From Montifringilla adamsi (taxonomy: Eukaryota > Chordata > Aves > Passeriformes > Passeridae), in the NCBI GenBank assembly GCA_017590115.1, contig JAGGNK010010225.1, positions 2,852,001-2,916,000 on the forward strand: DNA of 64,000 nt. The letters run 5' to 3'. The position numbers were made by a program, and so were the translations under genes. This document shows positions 1 through 14,600 of this stretch, piece after piece. The stretch's first letter is position 1, and every line of letters begins with the position of its first letter. The notes under the pieces were generated by a model. It was not told where the DNA came from and did not search any database. It saw only the letters and a list, made by a program, of their open reading frames with translations.

Positions 1-3000
1 TTTTCTGTAGAATCCCTTAATTTAGTAAAGACTGCTACAAGATGCAAAGACTTTCTCACTGTGATTAGAAATAAGGGTCTGAATTATACATCTGGATGCC
101 CAGGGATTTCTCTAAATGAAGCATGGTAGTGTAAGGGAGACATACAGCTCTCTACCTTTGATAAGGAACCAAATGAAGTCAACAACAACAAGAACTCAAA
201 TCCTGCTCTAAGCTGGGCTCTTCACAGGTGCCTATCATCTGCTGGTAAGACTTTCTCTTTTCTACACCTTCAGAATATTACCTCAGTTTTGGTGTGAAGG
301 ATAAGACCCTCTGCTTTGAAAGCAATGAAAATATAACTACTGGCTGATTAGTTGGTGCATCAATGCATTTTTATATCAATTATTATGAATTAGAAGCTTG
401 GCTAAGGACTTCCATAACCTAAAGTCTGGCAAGGATGACACTACATTCAAACAATCCCCTCTCTCAAGTAGCCATCCATCAAGAGAAAGGGTTTTTTCAC
501 AGCTCTATTTTTTTCTAATGCTTTTTTTTAAATTTTAAAATAAAATCTTTTTATGAGCTTCAACTCCAGCACATCACAGCCTGCCAAATTCATCTGCTTA
601 TAGCCCTAGGCTGAAACATCTTTTAATGCTCAGTTTCTACAAAGCTTGAGAAGGACAGTTCCAAGGCCTCTGTTGTATCCACTCCTTCCCTACCCTGCCC
701 TGCCCAGCTGGCACCTCCTGCCCAGCCCGAGGGGCACCTTCAGGACCTGGCACTGGCAGAGAGACACCCTTTGTTAATCAGTGTAAGGGGCAGGCTGCAG
801 CCCAGAGCTCATCAGGACATTACCATGCAAGCCAGCATGTTACTTTTCCCTATTCAGTCCCTAAAGGAATCGTGTTTGACAGAAGTGAACAGCTGCTGTG
901 TATTTAGAGATGTGAATGCATTGCATTATTTAATGAATTGTGTCATTTTAATATAATTATTACTAAAAGTCCAAACGTAAGCCTATTTTTATTTATGCTT
1001 AAAATTTTTACCCACTAAGCATTTTCAACTCTGTTTGCAGCCAGAAGTGCTTTCACAAGGTTAGACCACCACAGTACTCCCAGTTTTGTTTGTGGATCCT
1101 TATTCTGCCACTTTCTTTTCAACAAGAATGATCTCCTCCTTTCCAGATCGTACCAGGACTGTAGCTGCACTGCTTGCACTTGAGCCAGCTCCCCTGCATG
1201 CCACTAACACTGCTATCTTACATACAGTATTTCTGGGTTTTTAACAAATAGCATCCATGCAAGGATTCCTGTTTCTCCTCATTATTTTGGTAAAACTCTT
1301 TTATTACCCCAGTGCCTCCACCTACATGTTCACTCTTACTTAATATCATGACAGTAATACCTACGTCAAAAAGTCTTGAGCATGAATTATTCCTTCATGT
1401 GCTAAGAGAGTACCTCCTGTGGAGCAAAGGATGAATTTCAACAAGCCACTTGATGCTACCAATTTCTTAACACACAAGCAGCCTAACAGGCACCAGTGCA
1501 GCTCAGCAGGTCTCGCTGTCAAGCCCACAGCACAGCTCGGCTCCCACCACGTACAAGGACACGACAAGGCAGTTTTGATCCCGGTGTTCACTTTTACCGT
1601 CAAAACAGCACCACTAATAAACCCACAGGGTTTTCAGAACAAAAGGGAATAAAAAGGGAACACGGGTTGTGACACTTTGCTTCCTTATTACTGGAATCCA
1701 GAGCGTGACTTGACTCTGCCTGCCTACTGCTTAAAATTACAGTGAGGTGAAAGGATTTTAGAAGCGGTGCTCTGCCTCTAGCAGCAGACGGATTCAAAAC
1801 GACTGGTCACACAGCTCTGGTGATCACATGCATTCACAGGCATCTCATTTTATGCACTTATGCAATAACCTCATTTCTGAAAGTCATCTGGAATCATTCT
1901 CTGGGGCTGGGACCCTGGGCCTGACACATGTTCTTTTTGGAAGGTGTTTCTGGTTTCCCAACTGTTGTTCTGCATTGCTCTAGGGCTTACAGACACTCTA
2001 GTGACGGCCACAACCTCATGCCTTATTCACATACCTCTATATTGCTACATTACTGGGTGGATACTGAATTAGTCATCACCAAGGGTCACTGAAATATTCA
2101 CCTATTACTTCATTTGCAGTAGATATTCGTGTGGATGCTAGCCAAGTTAATGCTGAATATGTTTTTCACTTGCAGCATTAGACAGATGATGTCCTTCTTT
2201 TTTCTTAAATACCTGTTGCTATCAGAAGGAAAAAATGTCTATGCATCTTTCCATATATATCACACCCATCCATATGAAATTAATTAAAGACAGGAATGTT
2301 GCTAGCCCACCTTAAAAAATGCTTAGGTAAAATGTGTGTACACCAAACTACCCCATGCTGGGTTTTTTAAAGATATTGTTTATTTAAAGTAGTCAGACCA
2401 AATGGCCTCTAGGATAAAATTCAATTCAATCTTAAACAGCACAGAGAGAGTGATTACAGAAGGGTAGTGCTCTGTTTCTTTCTAAAGAAGTAGAGAACAT
2501 CATGTGAAACTGTCAGAGGTCTCAAACAGATACACAGATTTAATAAAACTATAGAACTCACTGGCACAGGATGTTTTAGATGTCTATGCATCCACAAAGT
2601 GGTAAGTATGGAAAAAAGATCCCATCTGTGCGAAGCAATCAAGCCCAGGGATGTCAGGGTACACCCAAATATGTCTGTATTTGCACACCATACCCCTACA
2701 TGTTGCAGGAGCAGGACACAAGCACATTGAAAGCCTCTCTCAGCAGTGCACCCAGGCATGATCTGTTTAATCTGTCCCTTATTACTGGTTTTCATTTGCA
2801 AATTGAAAGGGGGAGCTGTGGGCAGGAGGGATGTAGCTTGTTCCTCCCAAAGGGGAGCTTAAAATCCAGCCCCTTTTCTGAGCAGCCATGAGTGCAAAAG
2901 GCAGCAAAAAAAATCCTGACAGGCACTCTAATGAAAATGCAGCCTGTTGTAGTCCCTGTGATAGAGAAAAATTCAAAGAAAAGGAAGGAGCAGCCAGTGG

Positions 3001-3029
3001 GGCTTCACAAGGGACTACTCTGAGGGTTT
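1..3029. other. Intronic sequence with no recognisable feature
   Basis: AT-rich sequence without a convincing exon, RNA gene or repeat. There is an A/T-rich stretch around 508-546. The short open frames at 1361-1797 and 2454-2976 overlap on both strands and resemble no known protein, so they look like chance. Confidence 0.6.
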
Positions 3030-3290
3030 AAAGAAAAAAAGCAGGCATACTGGAAATAGAGAGGATCCACACAAGACTACAGAGGATCAGTAAAGACTTG
3101 CAGGGAAAGTAAGAGTAACAGAATAGCAAGGGGAGTTCACGCTAGCCAAAGGGATTAAGGGGAGTAAGAGAGGCTTTTACAAATACTTCATGTCAGGCAG
3201 GAAAAAGATGGAAGAGGCTCACTAATAAATGAACGTGAGGACAAAGAAAAGACAGGGACTCTAAAATGAATAAATCGACTTTTAACAAGG
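3030..3290 (+). mobile_element. Decayed CR1 LINE fragment (ORF2, region before the reverse transcriptase core)
   Basis: Two pieces read like the CR1 ORF2 protein in the right order. At 3075-3110 the frame gives DYRGSVKTCRES, matching the CR1 pattern DYRDVVRLCREK. At 3145-3207 a shifted frame gives AKGIKGSKRGFYKYFMSG, matching the pattern AKGVKDNKKGFFKYI. The two pieces are one base out of frame with each other, and a TAA stop follows at 3223-3225, so the copy is dead and old. Similarity seems to fade near 3290; a weak echo (DLADVI, about 3616-3633) might belong to the same element. CR1 is the dominant LINE of birds, crocodilians and turtles. The element is antisense to the RBMS gene. Edges are estimates. 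Confidence 0.72.
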
Positions 3291-3299
3291 GACATAAAT

Positions 3300-6200
3300 A
3301 AGCGAAATCCGGATAATAAAAGGAAAACTGGATAATAAAGAGGCAGCTAAAGGGAAGCCTGAGTTGGGTGTTGCAGCACTGAGGCACAGGGAGCACAGGG
3401 CAGCAGGGGAGCCTCTGCAGCAGGCACTGCTCCCTCTGCATGGGGCAGGGGGACAACATGGCCCAGCAAAGGCTCCCCATTAGCACTGTAATGCACAACA
3501 TGCTCCTGAAGCTCTGCTGTGTCCCTCTGCCAGAAAGCAAGGAGGGAGTGAAACAGCTCTCCTCCTACTCCACACCCTCCTCGGACACCAGGAGAAGGAT
3601 GGGGAGCTTCTCCCAGGATCTTGCAGATGTAATTGACTGCACAAAGGCTGAAAGGCATGTGAAGTCAATAGCTCATATTTTGGATCCAGAACCATGTTGT
3701 GAGGCCATTGGGCAGAGAATTTAGGGAGGATCTTCTGCCTGTCATGTCAGTTCTGTCTCCCTTTGATGATACACTAGTCCCCATGCGCTGGTTTACAGAG
3801 CAGACCTGCTGTGACATCCCTTATTGCACCTCCATCATCAAGAGTGTAAATTTAACCTGCTGATCCAGTTTAGGCTTTTCCCCAAAGAAGCACAAAAGCT
3901 CAGTGGATAGCAGAAATGGGGTAGCAAATTTCTCCCAGAAGACTTGGCCAGTCCATGACACCCATGCAGGTGGGTGACATACAAGGCCAGCAGCTCAGGT
4001 AAAGGCTTCCAGAACAAACCTCATATCACTGCAGAACATCTATAATACAGGTAGAGATAGATCAAAATCACCCATCAGTTCTAAACTGTCCTTCAAACTT
4101 GACCTTGAAAAATGCCTCCCTGGAAAGGATCAGATCATTCTCAATCTTTTGTTTTTGGATTCCACTTGTCAAGAAGAATACGACCAATGTGATGGAAATG
4201 TATGTGCCACTTGATTGCTATGTGCCCTTTACCATCTCTAAAACTAGGCCAAAACAATAGCAATACAGTCAGATGCCAATGCCTCGAGAGCCACACAGCA
4301 ATTTCTGAAAAACCTTGAGAAACTCTCTTTCAGAGGTTAGGATATGAAATAATTTAAATATGTTTATGGAAGTTTTCCTGATAATCATCTCACCCAACAA
4401 AATATACATGTGTCAAATGTAAACTCTGTATTTCTGGACTCTCCACCTTGGCTATATGAATATTTCTACTGCAGCAAGTTCTTGAGTGGAAAACCAGACC
4501 CAAGCAGAGAGTGAGCCTCCAACTCTGAGCCCCCTTACCCTTCTACAAACCCCATCTGTGAGAAAGTTTATACAGCTCTGAGAACCCAGCGCTCCACAGA
4601 GAGCAGCTCCCATCAAACCTACTGCTGCTAACTCAAAAGCACCCAAAGACTGCAAACCTGAGCCATGTGCTCCAGCTTTGCTTGCAGAGGGGGTGGGATG
4701 ACTCCTGCCACCTGTGGCCCCTCTTATGCAGCCTCCATCTCTCTGCATGGCCATTTCCTGCCTCTTCCTTGCCCCAGAAGAGAGCTTTCTAACAGTTTAA
4801 GTCCTAATCTTCAGGCAGACCCTGGTGCAGGAAGGAGGGCTGCTGAGCCCTGTGGGGAGGCATGGCTCACCCCTGCTCTCAGCAGGTATTGTCCCCCACA
4901 TTCCAAGCCCACCTACTCCACTGCTGCACTAACAGCTTCCTCCTAATGGCCCTCAGCTCCACACCAACACAGAGAGTAAAACAATTTATGCTGCCAAATG
5001 GAGATACACAGAACCAATGTACCAAACAGCAGAGATATTCAGCTTGTTCTCTGCCCATTCTGCTCTGAAATGCACCCAGTCTCATTAAATAGTTGATCAG
5101 AGATTATTAACTCTGAGTACTTCCTTCCATTTTGTTCAGCTGTCTCTAGTTTTCCCTATCACATGCCAGAGGAACCCACTACATTTCTACAAGGGTTTTA
5201 GCCAGTTTAAAAAATTAAAAAAGAAGCAAGAATTAATTGAGCCCTAATACAATTTGTACCAAGTAGAAAGTAGTCAGAGCTACTATGTTGTTGGAAAATA
5301 AGCAAACCACAGCCATTTACACTGAATCTTTCACCATATATCAGCCTCTAGACAAAAGCACCTGAAACCACTTCTCCTGTTTCAGACAGGACATACATTA
5401 AACTTACTTTGGACAAGGGTGGATAATTAAGCTCAGAAACTATTAAAATCTTGACATCTGATTTAAAGTACAAGAATACATGAAGCAATACATGTCAAAG
5501 ACTCCAGAAATTTCCAGGCATTAGGATACAGGAGAAGCAAAATGCTGCAACACAGTGACCCAAATTAATTATTCCACTGGAAACCCAGAAGCTGTCAACA
5601 TTAAGCAGGGACACACCACACTACATTAGAGAAAACAAAAAAGTTACTTCAAAAGGTATCCATTATTCTTTGCTAATACCCCTAACCTCTCCTCAGTTTT
5701 TTTGATAAGCTAATGACATAGGCTGCAGGGGTAAAAAGAAGCCTGCTGTGAAGGAAGAATTGGATAAAGCCAGAAATCACAACTTATACAGGAGTCAAAA
5801 AATCAAACTGTTTTTTAGATACAGGATAATTTATGCACTAACTTTGCTTTTCAGAATAAATTTGCTGCTGAGGCCCCAAGGATGCCTCTCACTGAAGCAG
5901 AATATTATCAAACAGGAATGAGTGCTTTGCTTTCTCAAAATCCCAAACAACTCAAAGAAGAAAACCTGAAGCTTATTTACAAGCATCACTTGTGCACTCT
6001 CAGCCATGAGTAACAGATTTCCATTAACACTCTGAAAGAGTATTTGATTTTTACAGACAAGCTACAGGCTATGCTTAACTTTGGATACAGCCAGTGACCA
6101 AGCTTCAGTGATTAATTTTTATGTGAATCACAATTATTATGAGAATGTCTGTGCTGTTTTCTTCATTTTCTGATTTTTCACTTTCATGTATTTATGTCAG

Positions 6201-8588
6201 AGACTTCACCAAAACAGATTTTTAAACAGGGACTTGCATTATTACCCTTGACTCTTTCATCTTCTGAAATAATGTAACATCTAGTGTAAACTTGAACAAA
6301 ACCAATAAGATATACACAGTTTATCTGTTCACAATAAAATTACACAGAATAAAAATGACTTAAAGCATATTTCATCTTTCCTCATCTTTCATGTAAATTG
6401 AATTTTGCTACTGTGAGCTCTTTCTGTACACACAGGGGTGGAAAACCAACTAGTTTTTATGGCATAATGAACACTTAGATAGCTGCAGAGAGAAGCATTC
6501 AATTGCATTTACATTTTACAATTATTTAATGCCACCTATTAATATCCAGCTACTGTCTCCAGCAGTCCTACCTTGCAAGGTGGCTGAGCATGCGAAATGT
6601 GCTAAAAAGGAATTTCCTCCTCATTTCCATCTTTGTTCTCTTAACCTATGACTCCCATTGTCCCTGCACACCATTCCCACCAGGAAGACAACTTGCATTA
6701 AGCACAGCCCCAGCACACCAAGCCTGCTGCCAGCACACTCAGCTCTGCTCCTCTTTTCTGCTCACAAGTCACAGTGCCTTACTCTTTCTGGGTTTTGTTT
6801 TCTGCAATCACCACCCTATTGTTGCTTGGGAGGTTAAGTTTCTTGTCTACCTTGGGAAAAAACCCAACAGAGCTTTGAATGTCCCTGGCTGTGATTTTTG
6901 TCTTATCTTTCCATCTATTGGGAAGATTCAAGTGCAACATTGAGACTTGTAGAGCTAAGTTTATACCGTGCCACTGATACTCCAAAGATAATTTTCTGAG
7001 AAGCAGACATCTATCTAAACTGATCTCATGGCTAAATTTCAGTTTTCATAGTTTGGATCCCTGCACACCTTACATTTGAGTACTGTTTTCCAACCTGCTG
7101 AGAGCACTGCGTGGTGCTGCTGTGCCATGAAAACTGTGTGGTGCACCTGTACAGAGATAGATGCATGTCACCCAGGCAGAGATCCATGCCAAACCAGACA
7201 CAAAGCGATCTGAGGTCTGAAGCATTAAAGGAAGCTTGCAATCAGTATACTTTCAGAGCTTTACCATATTATTGACACTTTTCTTTCACCTAAGCAGCCT
7301 GCCCACTTCTAGTTTCCTAACACACCTTCCTTCACCAATTCTCAAGTTGACCAGCATCTCCCTCAGGAGCCCTCATTTCCCCTCAAAATGAATACACATG
7401 AAGTTAGATCAGCAGAGGATTAATCCCACTATGTCTCTAAAGGGTCAAAATATTGGCAACAGAAATCAATGGTCAATCATGTAATGACCTCAGCAGGACT
7501 CTGATTACATGAGCACAAGGGAGCTTACACAGAAAGCTGCCTACCATGTGGATCTGCTTTGGAGCCCCAGGGTATTACAGGGGCTGGCAGCCAGAGCACA
7601 GATGGGCAGCAATTCTCTCAGCCACACATGCAGGTGGATTTTTAGGTATGCTGCAAATAAGTCCCAAAGGCAAGTAAAAAAGCCCAGCTTTCTTCCTAGT
7701 GTTGTTTCATTGCTGGTGACTGGTAACACCTTTCAACTCTCCTCTCTTCTTTGCTCTATAAAGACTGTGCTAGCAGAATAGATCCCACTACATGAATCCA
7801 TGAAGACCAGTGGCCCAAGAATATTTGACACTAGTGGTGAAATTTCCCTTGGCTTCAGTGTGGGAGAAACTCATCCTCTAAGTTCCAATCAAAGAGCCTG
7901 AGGTTTACCTCTGAAAACTCATATATGAATTTGGGTCAAAACTGCAGAAACCCTATAAATCTGCAATGACCAGCTCAGAAAACACATTTATTTTAACTTG
8001 GGATATGGAAACAAAACTCCAGAGAAAAGCCTGCTGACGACCAACTGCTATTCTCTCCAAATCTTAAGAAAGACCCTCAAATGTTTACACAGCATTCTTT
8101 TAGCTATAAATAACTATTCCAATTGCTATCTATTGCAGACACATCTGGTTTAGACAAATATTTTAAAACCATTCTGCCCAGGTGGGAATTTATTTAGATA
8201 CACAAGCCTGAAAAGAGAATTCAAAGTCCAACAACAATTGCACACTTTTTGGAACCAGATTGGAGAAATGCTGAGTACTTTGCAAAAGTTTTCTGACACT
8301 CTCCTTTGGATAGGGTGGGTCAGCAGCCAGCACAGGTGTAATTCTGAAGTGTTGCAGATGGGAAGACCATACAAAACACGTGAAACAATCTCACCACAAA
8401 GTTGAAGTGCTGAAGAAGTCAACGTGCCAGTGCAAGGACTCTGTAGCATCAGCACTGGGCCAATTCTTTCTGAATGACATTGATTCATATCCATGGAAAG
8501 ACAGTAAGGTTTCCAAGGACATAAGGAAAATCCAAGATGCAGTTTGAAGTAGAAAGCTTTTGAGAGAGGTATGGCCACCAAGTCTCTG
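3300..8588. other. Intronic sequence, nothing firm
   Basis: About 5.3 kb with no exon, RNA gene or clear repeat. The part at 3360-3620 is more GC-rich and open in several frames, and could be a continuation of the CR1 copy or unrelated. From 4450 to 5085 there are further short overlapping frames on both strands with no family resemblance. Confidence 0.5.
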
Positions 8589-8634
8589 TTTTTTTGTTTT
8601 TTTTTTGGTGGGGGGAGGTGGGGCGGGGTGGTGG
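8589..8634 (+). repeat. T-run followed by a G-rich tract (possible quadruplex)
   Basis: A nearly pure T run (8589-8606) leads directly into a 28-base G-rich run (8607-8634) built from G tracts of 2, 6, 2, 4, 4, 2 and 2 separated by single bases. It does not meet the strict rule of four separate GGG tracts, so at best it is a two-tetrad or bulged G-quadruplex on the + strand. On the RBMS transcript it would be C-rich followed by A-rich. Confidence 0.55.
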
Positions 8635-8639
8635 AATTT

Positions 8640-11600
8640 TGCTCCTTTTGTTTCCAGTCCCAGACAAAACAAGGAAGGAAGAAAAGCTCTCAGAGATTCA
8701 AATCTAGCTTTTAAATAAATGTCCTACTGTCTTGTGAGAACCAGTCTTTTGTGGAACAAGTGTCCCTCCCTCATATGGGGAGAGAAAAGGGAATATTTTA
8801 GATCTTGACCAATAAAATGAATCTATGAAATACTGACCAGAGCTGCTACTCCTCACAAAACTGCTACACAAAGACATCATTTTGTGTTGCTGATATCTGA
8901 CCAAAGGCAAAGAAGCTGAGCAATGTGCCTTCATGTCAGGAAAAATAATGCAATGCTTAGATTGTGCCAAGTGTGGAAGCCCACTGGGGCTGAAAGGGAG
9001 GAAATGCAAACAATAAGCCTTTAGTTTCGCACTCCACAGCGCTACTCTGAGGCTGAGCATCCCAGACCTTTTCCAAGTGCTGCCTTCAGAGCCTTACAGT
9101 ATTCTTTCTGCATGACTGAAGCATGCAATAAAATAAAATTAATAACAAAATAAAATTGTAAATCATAGGCTGCCCTTTTTCTCTGAATCACTAGGCAATT
9201 CTCTTAAATCCACCAGAGGGGGTTTTGCCCAAGCATCTTATAGCCCAAATCTCATCTGTGCTAGAAGTTATATTGTGAAATTCCCCCACAGATGTTAAGA
9301 AAGCTTTGAAAACTGTAAGTCTGATATTCGTCTTCTAAAACTCAGTACCACTGAGGTACTACTCATTAAAAAAAAAACAACACCCAAAGACTCCAAAAAG
9401 AACAAGACCCAAAACCACTGCTCTGCCACCATGTTTCTGAGCCTCTTGCAAACCTAGCTTTGAAAAAATTAGACTCCTATTTTAACTTTTTTAATTAAGA
9501 AATTAACTAAAATGAATTAAAACTATTTTTAGATTCAACCTGCTTACCTCATAAGTAAATAACTACCTTGGGACAAAGTGTCTGAAACACACGTAGAAAT
9601 GAATATTAAACTCTTAGTATAAAAATACCTCCTGTGGATTTCAATTTTGCTTTTAGACTCCTCTTGGGAAAATTATTTTAAACACAGGTGCAGATAAGAG
9701 TAGACTTAGATAAAAACTGGTTTTCAATAGTTTGGTGCTGGATTACAGACTAGTAATTTCTCTGTAAAGCCACAACAGTAAAGATAGCCTGGGCAGATGC
9801 TGAAAATGTACATATGAACGTTATAAATCTTACACAAGATTAGATACTGCTCTTAAGGGTGTTAAGAACCTAACAAAACACCCACAGCTCTCATGAACAG
9901 AGCCAAGACAACTAAAACTTGTAGTTTTGGACACCTTTTCCTCCCATGAGAGGCTGAATTGTCTGAGAAAGATATTCAAAGCATACCATTAGCCTAAGAC
10001 TTTCCAAAAAAGCACTCTGGGTTAGTTTTTTTTATGGATTTTCCATGTTTAGGAGGTAAGTATCTATCTGCTTTTAAAAATCTGCCTTCAAGCATAAGTG
10101 CATCTTTAGATATCTAAAATACATTTTAAATTCTGGCCAATAGAGCCCCATTTTCTCCCATCTAGCCTCCATAAGTTAATCAGCCAACTCATCACTTTGA
10201 AAGCAAGAGCAATTAAATCCTTGTATTAGAACTGGGTCCCATTAGATCTCCTCCAGCAGAACATCTTCTTAAATGAGATCTGCAAGAAAAAGACATCTGC
10301 TGGAAGAACTGGGCTGTAAATTACAATTTGAATGCTGATGGCACTGAGAAAAAGAGAAAGAACTAAAGGCATTTAAATTCCTAAACCTAGAGAGGTGTGC
10401 TTTTTAATTAGATAGGAGAGTTGACAAAGCTTGGATAAGAATATTTTTATGTGCTCTGCCTGAAAATACAGATCTCTCTTTTCAGTCCTATGAAAACTAT
10501 CAGTTGGATGTGATTGTGTGCTATAACTCTCTTTATGGTATAGTCTAACACATTGCACTAATGTGTTCCAAGAGGTGCCTCCCTAGGAAAAGCCAGCATC
10601 CATGCAAGCAATGAAAAAATTTTCCTGTGGAAGGCATGCCTTGCCATGCAGTGCAGAGGGGCACAGGACCTGTGTGTGGGTTCTGATCCATCAAGCCTGT
10701 TTCCAGGTAGCCCTGTGCTCTCTGAAGGCAGATAAATAGCTCCAACATGAGAACAACCCCACTGCTCCACATATTAAATCAATTTGTCCTGAAGGAGGCT
10801 GTGCTAATGATGGGAGAAAAAAATTTAGAAGTCTCTTTCTTTTCCTAGTCTGACTTTGGATATAAATCTGTGGCAAAAGAAACATTTGTACTTGGTCCAA
10901 ATAAGTTGTTACTGAGTGAGTTTGACAGATTGATAACACTTTCTTTGATGCAGTAATAAACATTTTCAAACAGAAATCAAGATTCCTCTTTTCTGTTTTA
11001 AACAAGGATCTGGAGAGGTCCAGTATATTCAGTTCAATATTCCAGGCATATATTGGATTAAAACCAGCTTGGTAATGAATATTCATATATTTTTTGTCAA
11101 GTGCTATAACAAAAGAAGGCTGTGGAAGGACAGCTTTTACTCCCTTACCCTGTAGCTAGCACAGAGATGCCCAGTAATGAGCCAGCATGTGAAAACAGTG
11201 GCAGGAAGGCTAAAAGAGGTACAGCAAAGTCTTCAAGAGGTCTCCCAGCTACCAACCTGACACAAGGCTAAGTACATTTACTCACTGTCCTTTACAGGGC
11301 ACAAGATTGATTTCAAGTGCTGGATAAGCAACATGGATGAGCTGGAGGAGAAACCAAGGTTAAGGAGATGGTTTGAGGGAGCATTACTATGCAAACTGGA
11401 TCTCTCTCCATTTGGCCGGCCTCTGAACAGAGATGAAGAGAACTGCTTGCCATAAATATATGTAGGGCTGCAGTGCACCAGCTCTCTTGTGAAGAGCAAT
11501 AAGGGATCAAAGCTGATCCCTGAGGCTGCCATGTACAAGATGCCAAATAAGTCTCTTATGGACTTCCAAACCCATGACATTTCTTTCTTCCTTCCTTTTA

Positions 11601-14600
11601 TTTTTCCTCCATAATTCAGAGATGCCCAAAGATCTCTGATATTTCAGCAATCTGCTGGGGATTGCCAGATGAATAAATGGCTGAAAAGCCACAATAACAG
11701 CCCACACCCTCCCCTCTTGCCTGGATTCACTGAGTAATGCCAGGAGTTTCATACGCCCCAGGAGCTCAAAGAGCAGCACGGGCGACTGACTGTCTAGTAA
11801 AATAAGGATGATTAAGTCAGATCAGAGTCATTGTTTGCCTTTATGACCCACGTCTAGTCTTTCATCACATTTACAACACTTAATCCTTAATAGGAAATGC
11901 TCCATTTATTTTGACCACTGATGTATTCAGGACAGTCTCAAGGGTCAACACAGTTTCCATCTTTCTTCTTCCCAAGCTACATTATTAGTACTGTCCCATG
12001 GGAAAATCAGGCTTCAGCTTATCACATCAGTTTCTTGCAATTTTCTGAAGAAGCTCAGAGAGGAAAGCGAGGGAGAGCCAGGGCAGAACTCTTTCCCCCC
12101 AGAAGCATATCTACCAAATACGTTACATGAGCTTTGGTTAAGTGATCACTGGGAGACCCCAGCAAAGCTTGGCTGACATCAACAGCATTTCCCCTAAAAT
12201 ACTGCAGGACTGTGGGGTATTGTTCTTCCACCTTGATTTGTATTGAAAATGGTATTTACATAATTCAGCTAACCTGGGATGATAATCACTGGGATTATTA
12301 ATTGTGTTCATATTAAATTTTTAATACATTTGAGTAATTCACATTAGGATAGTAATGAATATAATATATTTAAGGAAAAGAAAGACTTAGTTCTTTATAA
12401 ATAAGTTATTCTATTTATTATTCACAGAAGACTATGTATTTTTACATCATTGCATTCTTACTGTGGTGTGTTAATTTATAAAGTTTTGATGGATATTATA
12501 TCACTCAGAGATCCAGTTTCTTTAAAATGCAACTTCTTTTACAGATTTTTTGACCAGGATAAAATATTTTCCCTCACAAACACAATGTGACAGCTCTGCA
12601 CTCCACATACTTGTCCTGTTTAAAATAACGTAATGGTAGACAACCAATGGAAACCTGACAAACTAAAATATGTAGGCTTAAAAAGGAGGACTGCACAGAT
12701 GGGTACATTTAGCAAAGTCATTTTCCACCAGCCTATGAGTATCAAATTTCTAAATTCTTAAGTCTTTATTCATTCACTCTTGGAAGGTTTAGAGGCCAAT
12801 TCATTTTCTCAATCTCTCAACTTCATAAATTTTCATTATTTGCATTTTAATTCAAGCACGACCTTCATTCTAGATTCAGCATGAGTTAAGATAGGACAAG
12901 AACAAAAGAAAAAAAGCATTCTTATAGATGGTAGAAGCAGAGTGAAATGAAGGAAAGGATATAACTTGATTACAGATTTGAAAACTTAGAAACACAAGGG
13001 AGAAAGCTATTTATTAAAATTGGAAAAGAAGAAGGGAGAAAACCCCAAAATAAATGGAGCACTGATTAAAACCTCCAGAATATTAAACAGGATGGAAATG
13101 AATTTAACGTACTTTTAAAAGAATGAAAAATAATATAAATATCAGAGAAAACCATAGGCAGGGGACAGCCTCAAGATGAGAAGATGTCAAAATGAAGAAC
13201 GTGGAGTACAGAGGAAAGGTACCCTTAAAAGGTCATTCTTTCTATTCCTTGCATAAGTTTGACTTTGCCACACATTTCCAACACTCACAGCATTTTCTGT
13301 GGTATGTGCTGACCTTTTAGGTTTGTCTACTGTAGTATTTTCTTTTGCTTCAATATTTTTTCTTTAAACATTTTGAATCAATGATTTAATGTCTTGTTAG
13401 GTAGAGCACTAGTAAAAATAAACCCCTACACAGAGAACAAAAAGAAATCCCATGAAAAATAACCCTCCAAAACATTTTCAGCTTTGGCTCTGAACATGGG
13501 CATAAGACCTCCTCCTCAGGGCTAACCTGTGAGCTTTACTGGGGTCTCTTCAGTGTTGTGTGGAAAAGCTGCCTGGCACAGACACTTTTATATGCAGCAT
13601 CTCTTAGGACACTAAAAGCTTAAGGATTGATGTAGCAAAGTGTGAGCCTGTGACTGATGTGGCACCTGAGTATTACGCTGGGAGCAAAACGATGGGTTAT
13701 AATGCCAAGCTCTGACATAATGGCTTCAACCAAGTGATTTAAGCTCTTTCTCCTCCTATAGTCTTACAAACACCACACAGACCACAAAGACTTTTGTCTC
13801 TCAACATTGCCTGCTCACACTGTTCTACTGTAGGGACACACAGGCTACCACATAGTGGTCCAATACTGGTGTTGAAGAAGAAGGGAAAGTGAATTTTTCA
13901 CACACAGCAATGGTATCAGTAGCATGACACCATTTTTCACGTATCAGCAATGGCATTTCTGGTCTGGCAGTAGGATTAAGTAAGACTGACAAAACCTAAA
14001 CTCAAATGAGGTTGAAATTCATGGTCTGGTTAAATACAAATGCTGTACTTCCAGTCCAGAGTATTTCATTTGATGGCATAAAGAGATTGCAAGACTACAG
14101 CAACAACACAGATAAAATCAGTCAGGAACCTGACCACAGTTTATTAATACGAAAAAAGTGAAGCGAAACAAACAGGGGGAAAATTGGATAAAAATTGAAG
14201 GGCCTATATATTACATCAAGATTCGAAATGATAACTCCGTCATCATTATCCAGAGTTCAAAGTCCACAGTTATTTCCTTGTACAGAAAGGCAGACTGATA
14301 ATTCCCTTACGTCAGTTAAGGTCTTTTTTACCCCTTCACTCCTTACACAAAGCCCTTCTTGTCTCTGGGAAATTCCTTAGACAGCAGCAGGCTCTCTTGC
14401 TAAGAATGAACAAGACACAAAGCTCAGCTTCTGCAAAGCACTGCTCATTCAGCAGATATTAATTTGAATACTGAAATTAAAGTGTCTGCTGACAGCTCAA
14501 CATCACTGGAGAAATGCAAGACCCATGATGCAAAGCTGTGAGAGGGCCTTCAGATTTGTATATACCTATGCAGCGCTGCTGCCCCGCTCAGCAGGAGTTT

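Noticed and set aside
3440..3724. Open frame with DLADVI resembling part of the CR1 reverse-transcriptase region
   Set aside because: Only about five residues agree, and the distance from the readable CR1 part is longer than in the intact element. Mentioned as a possible extension but not called.
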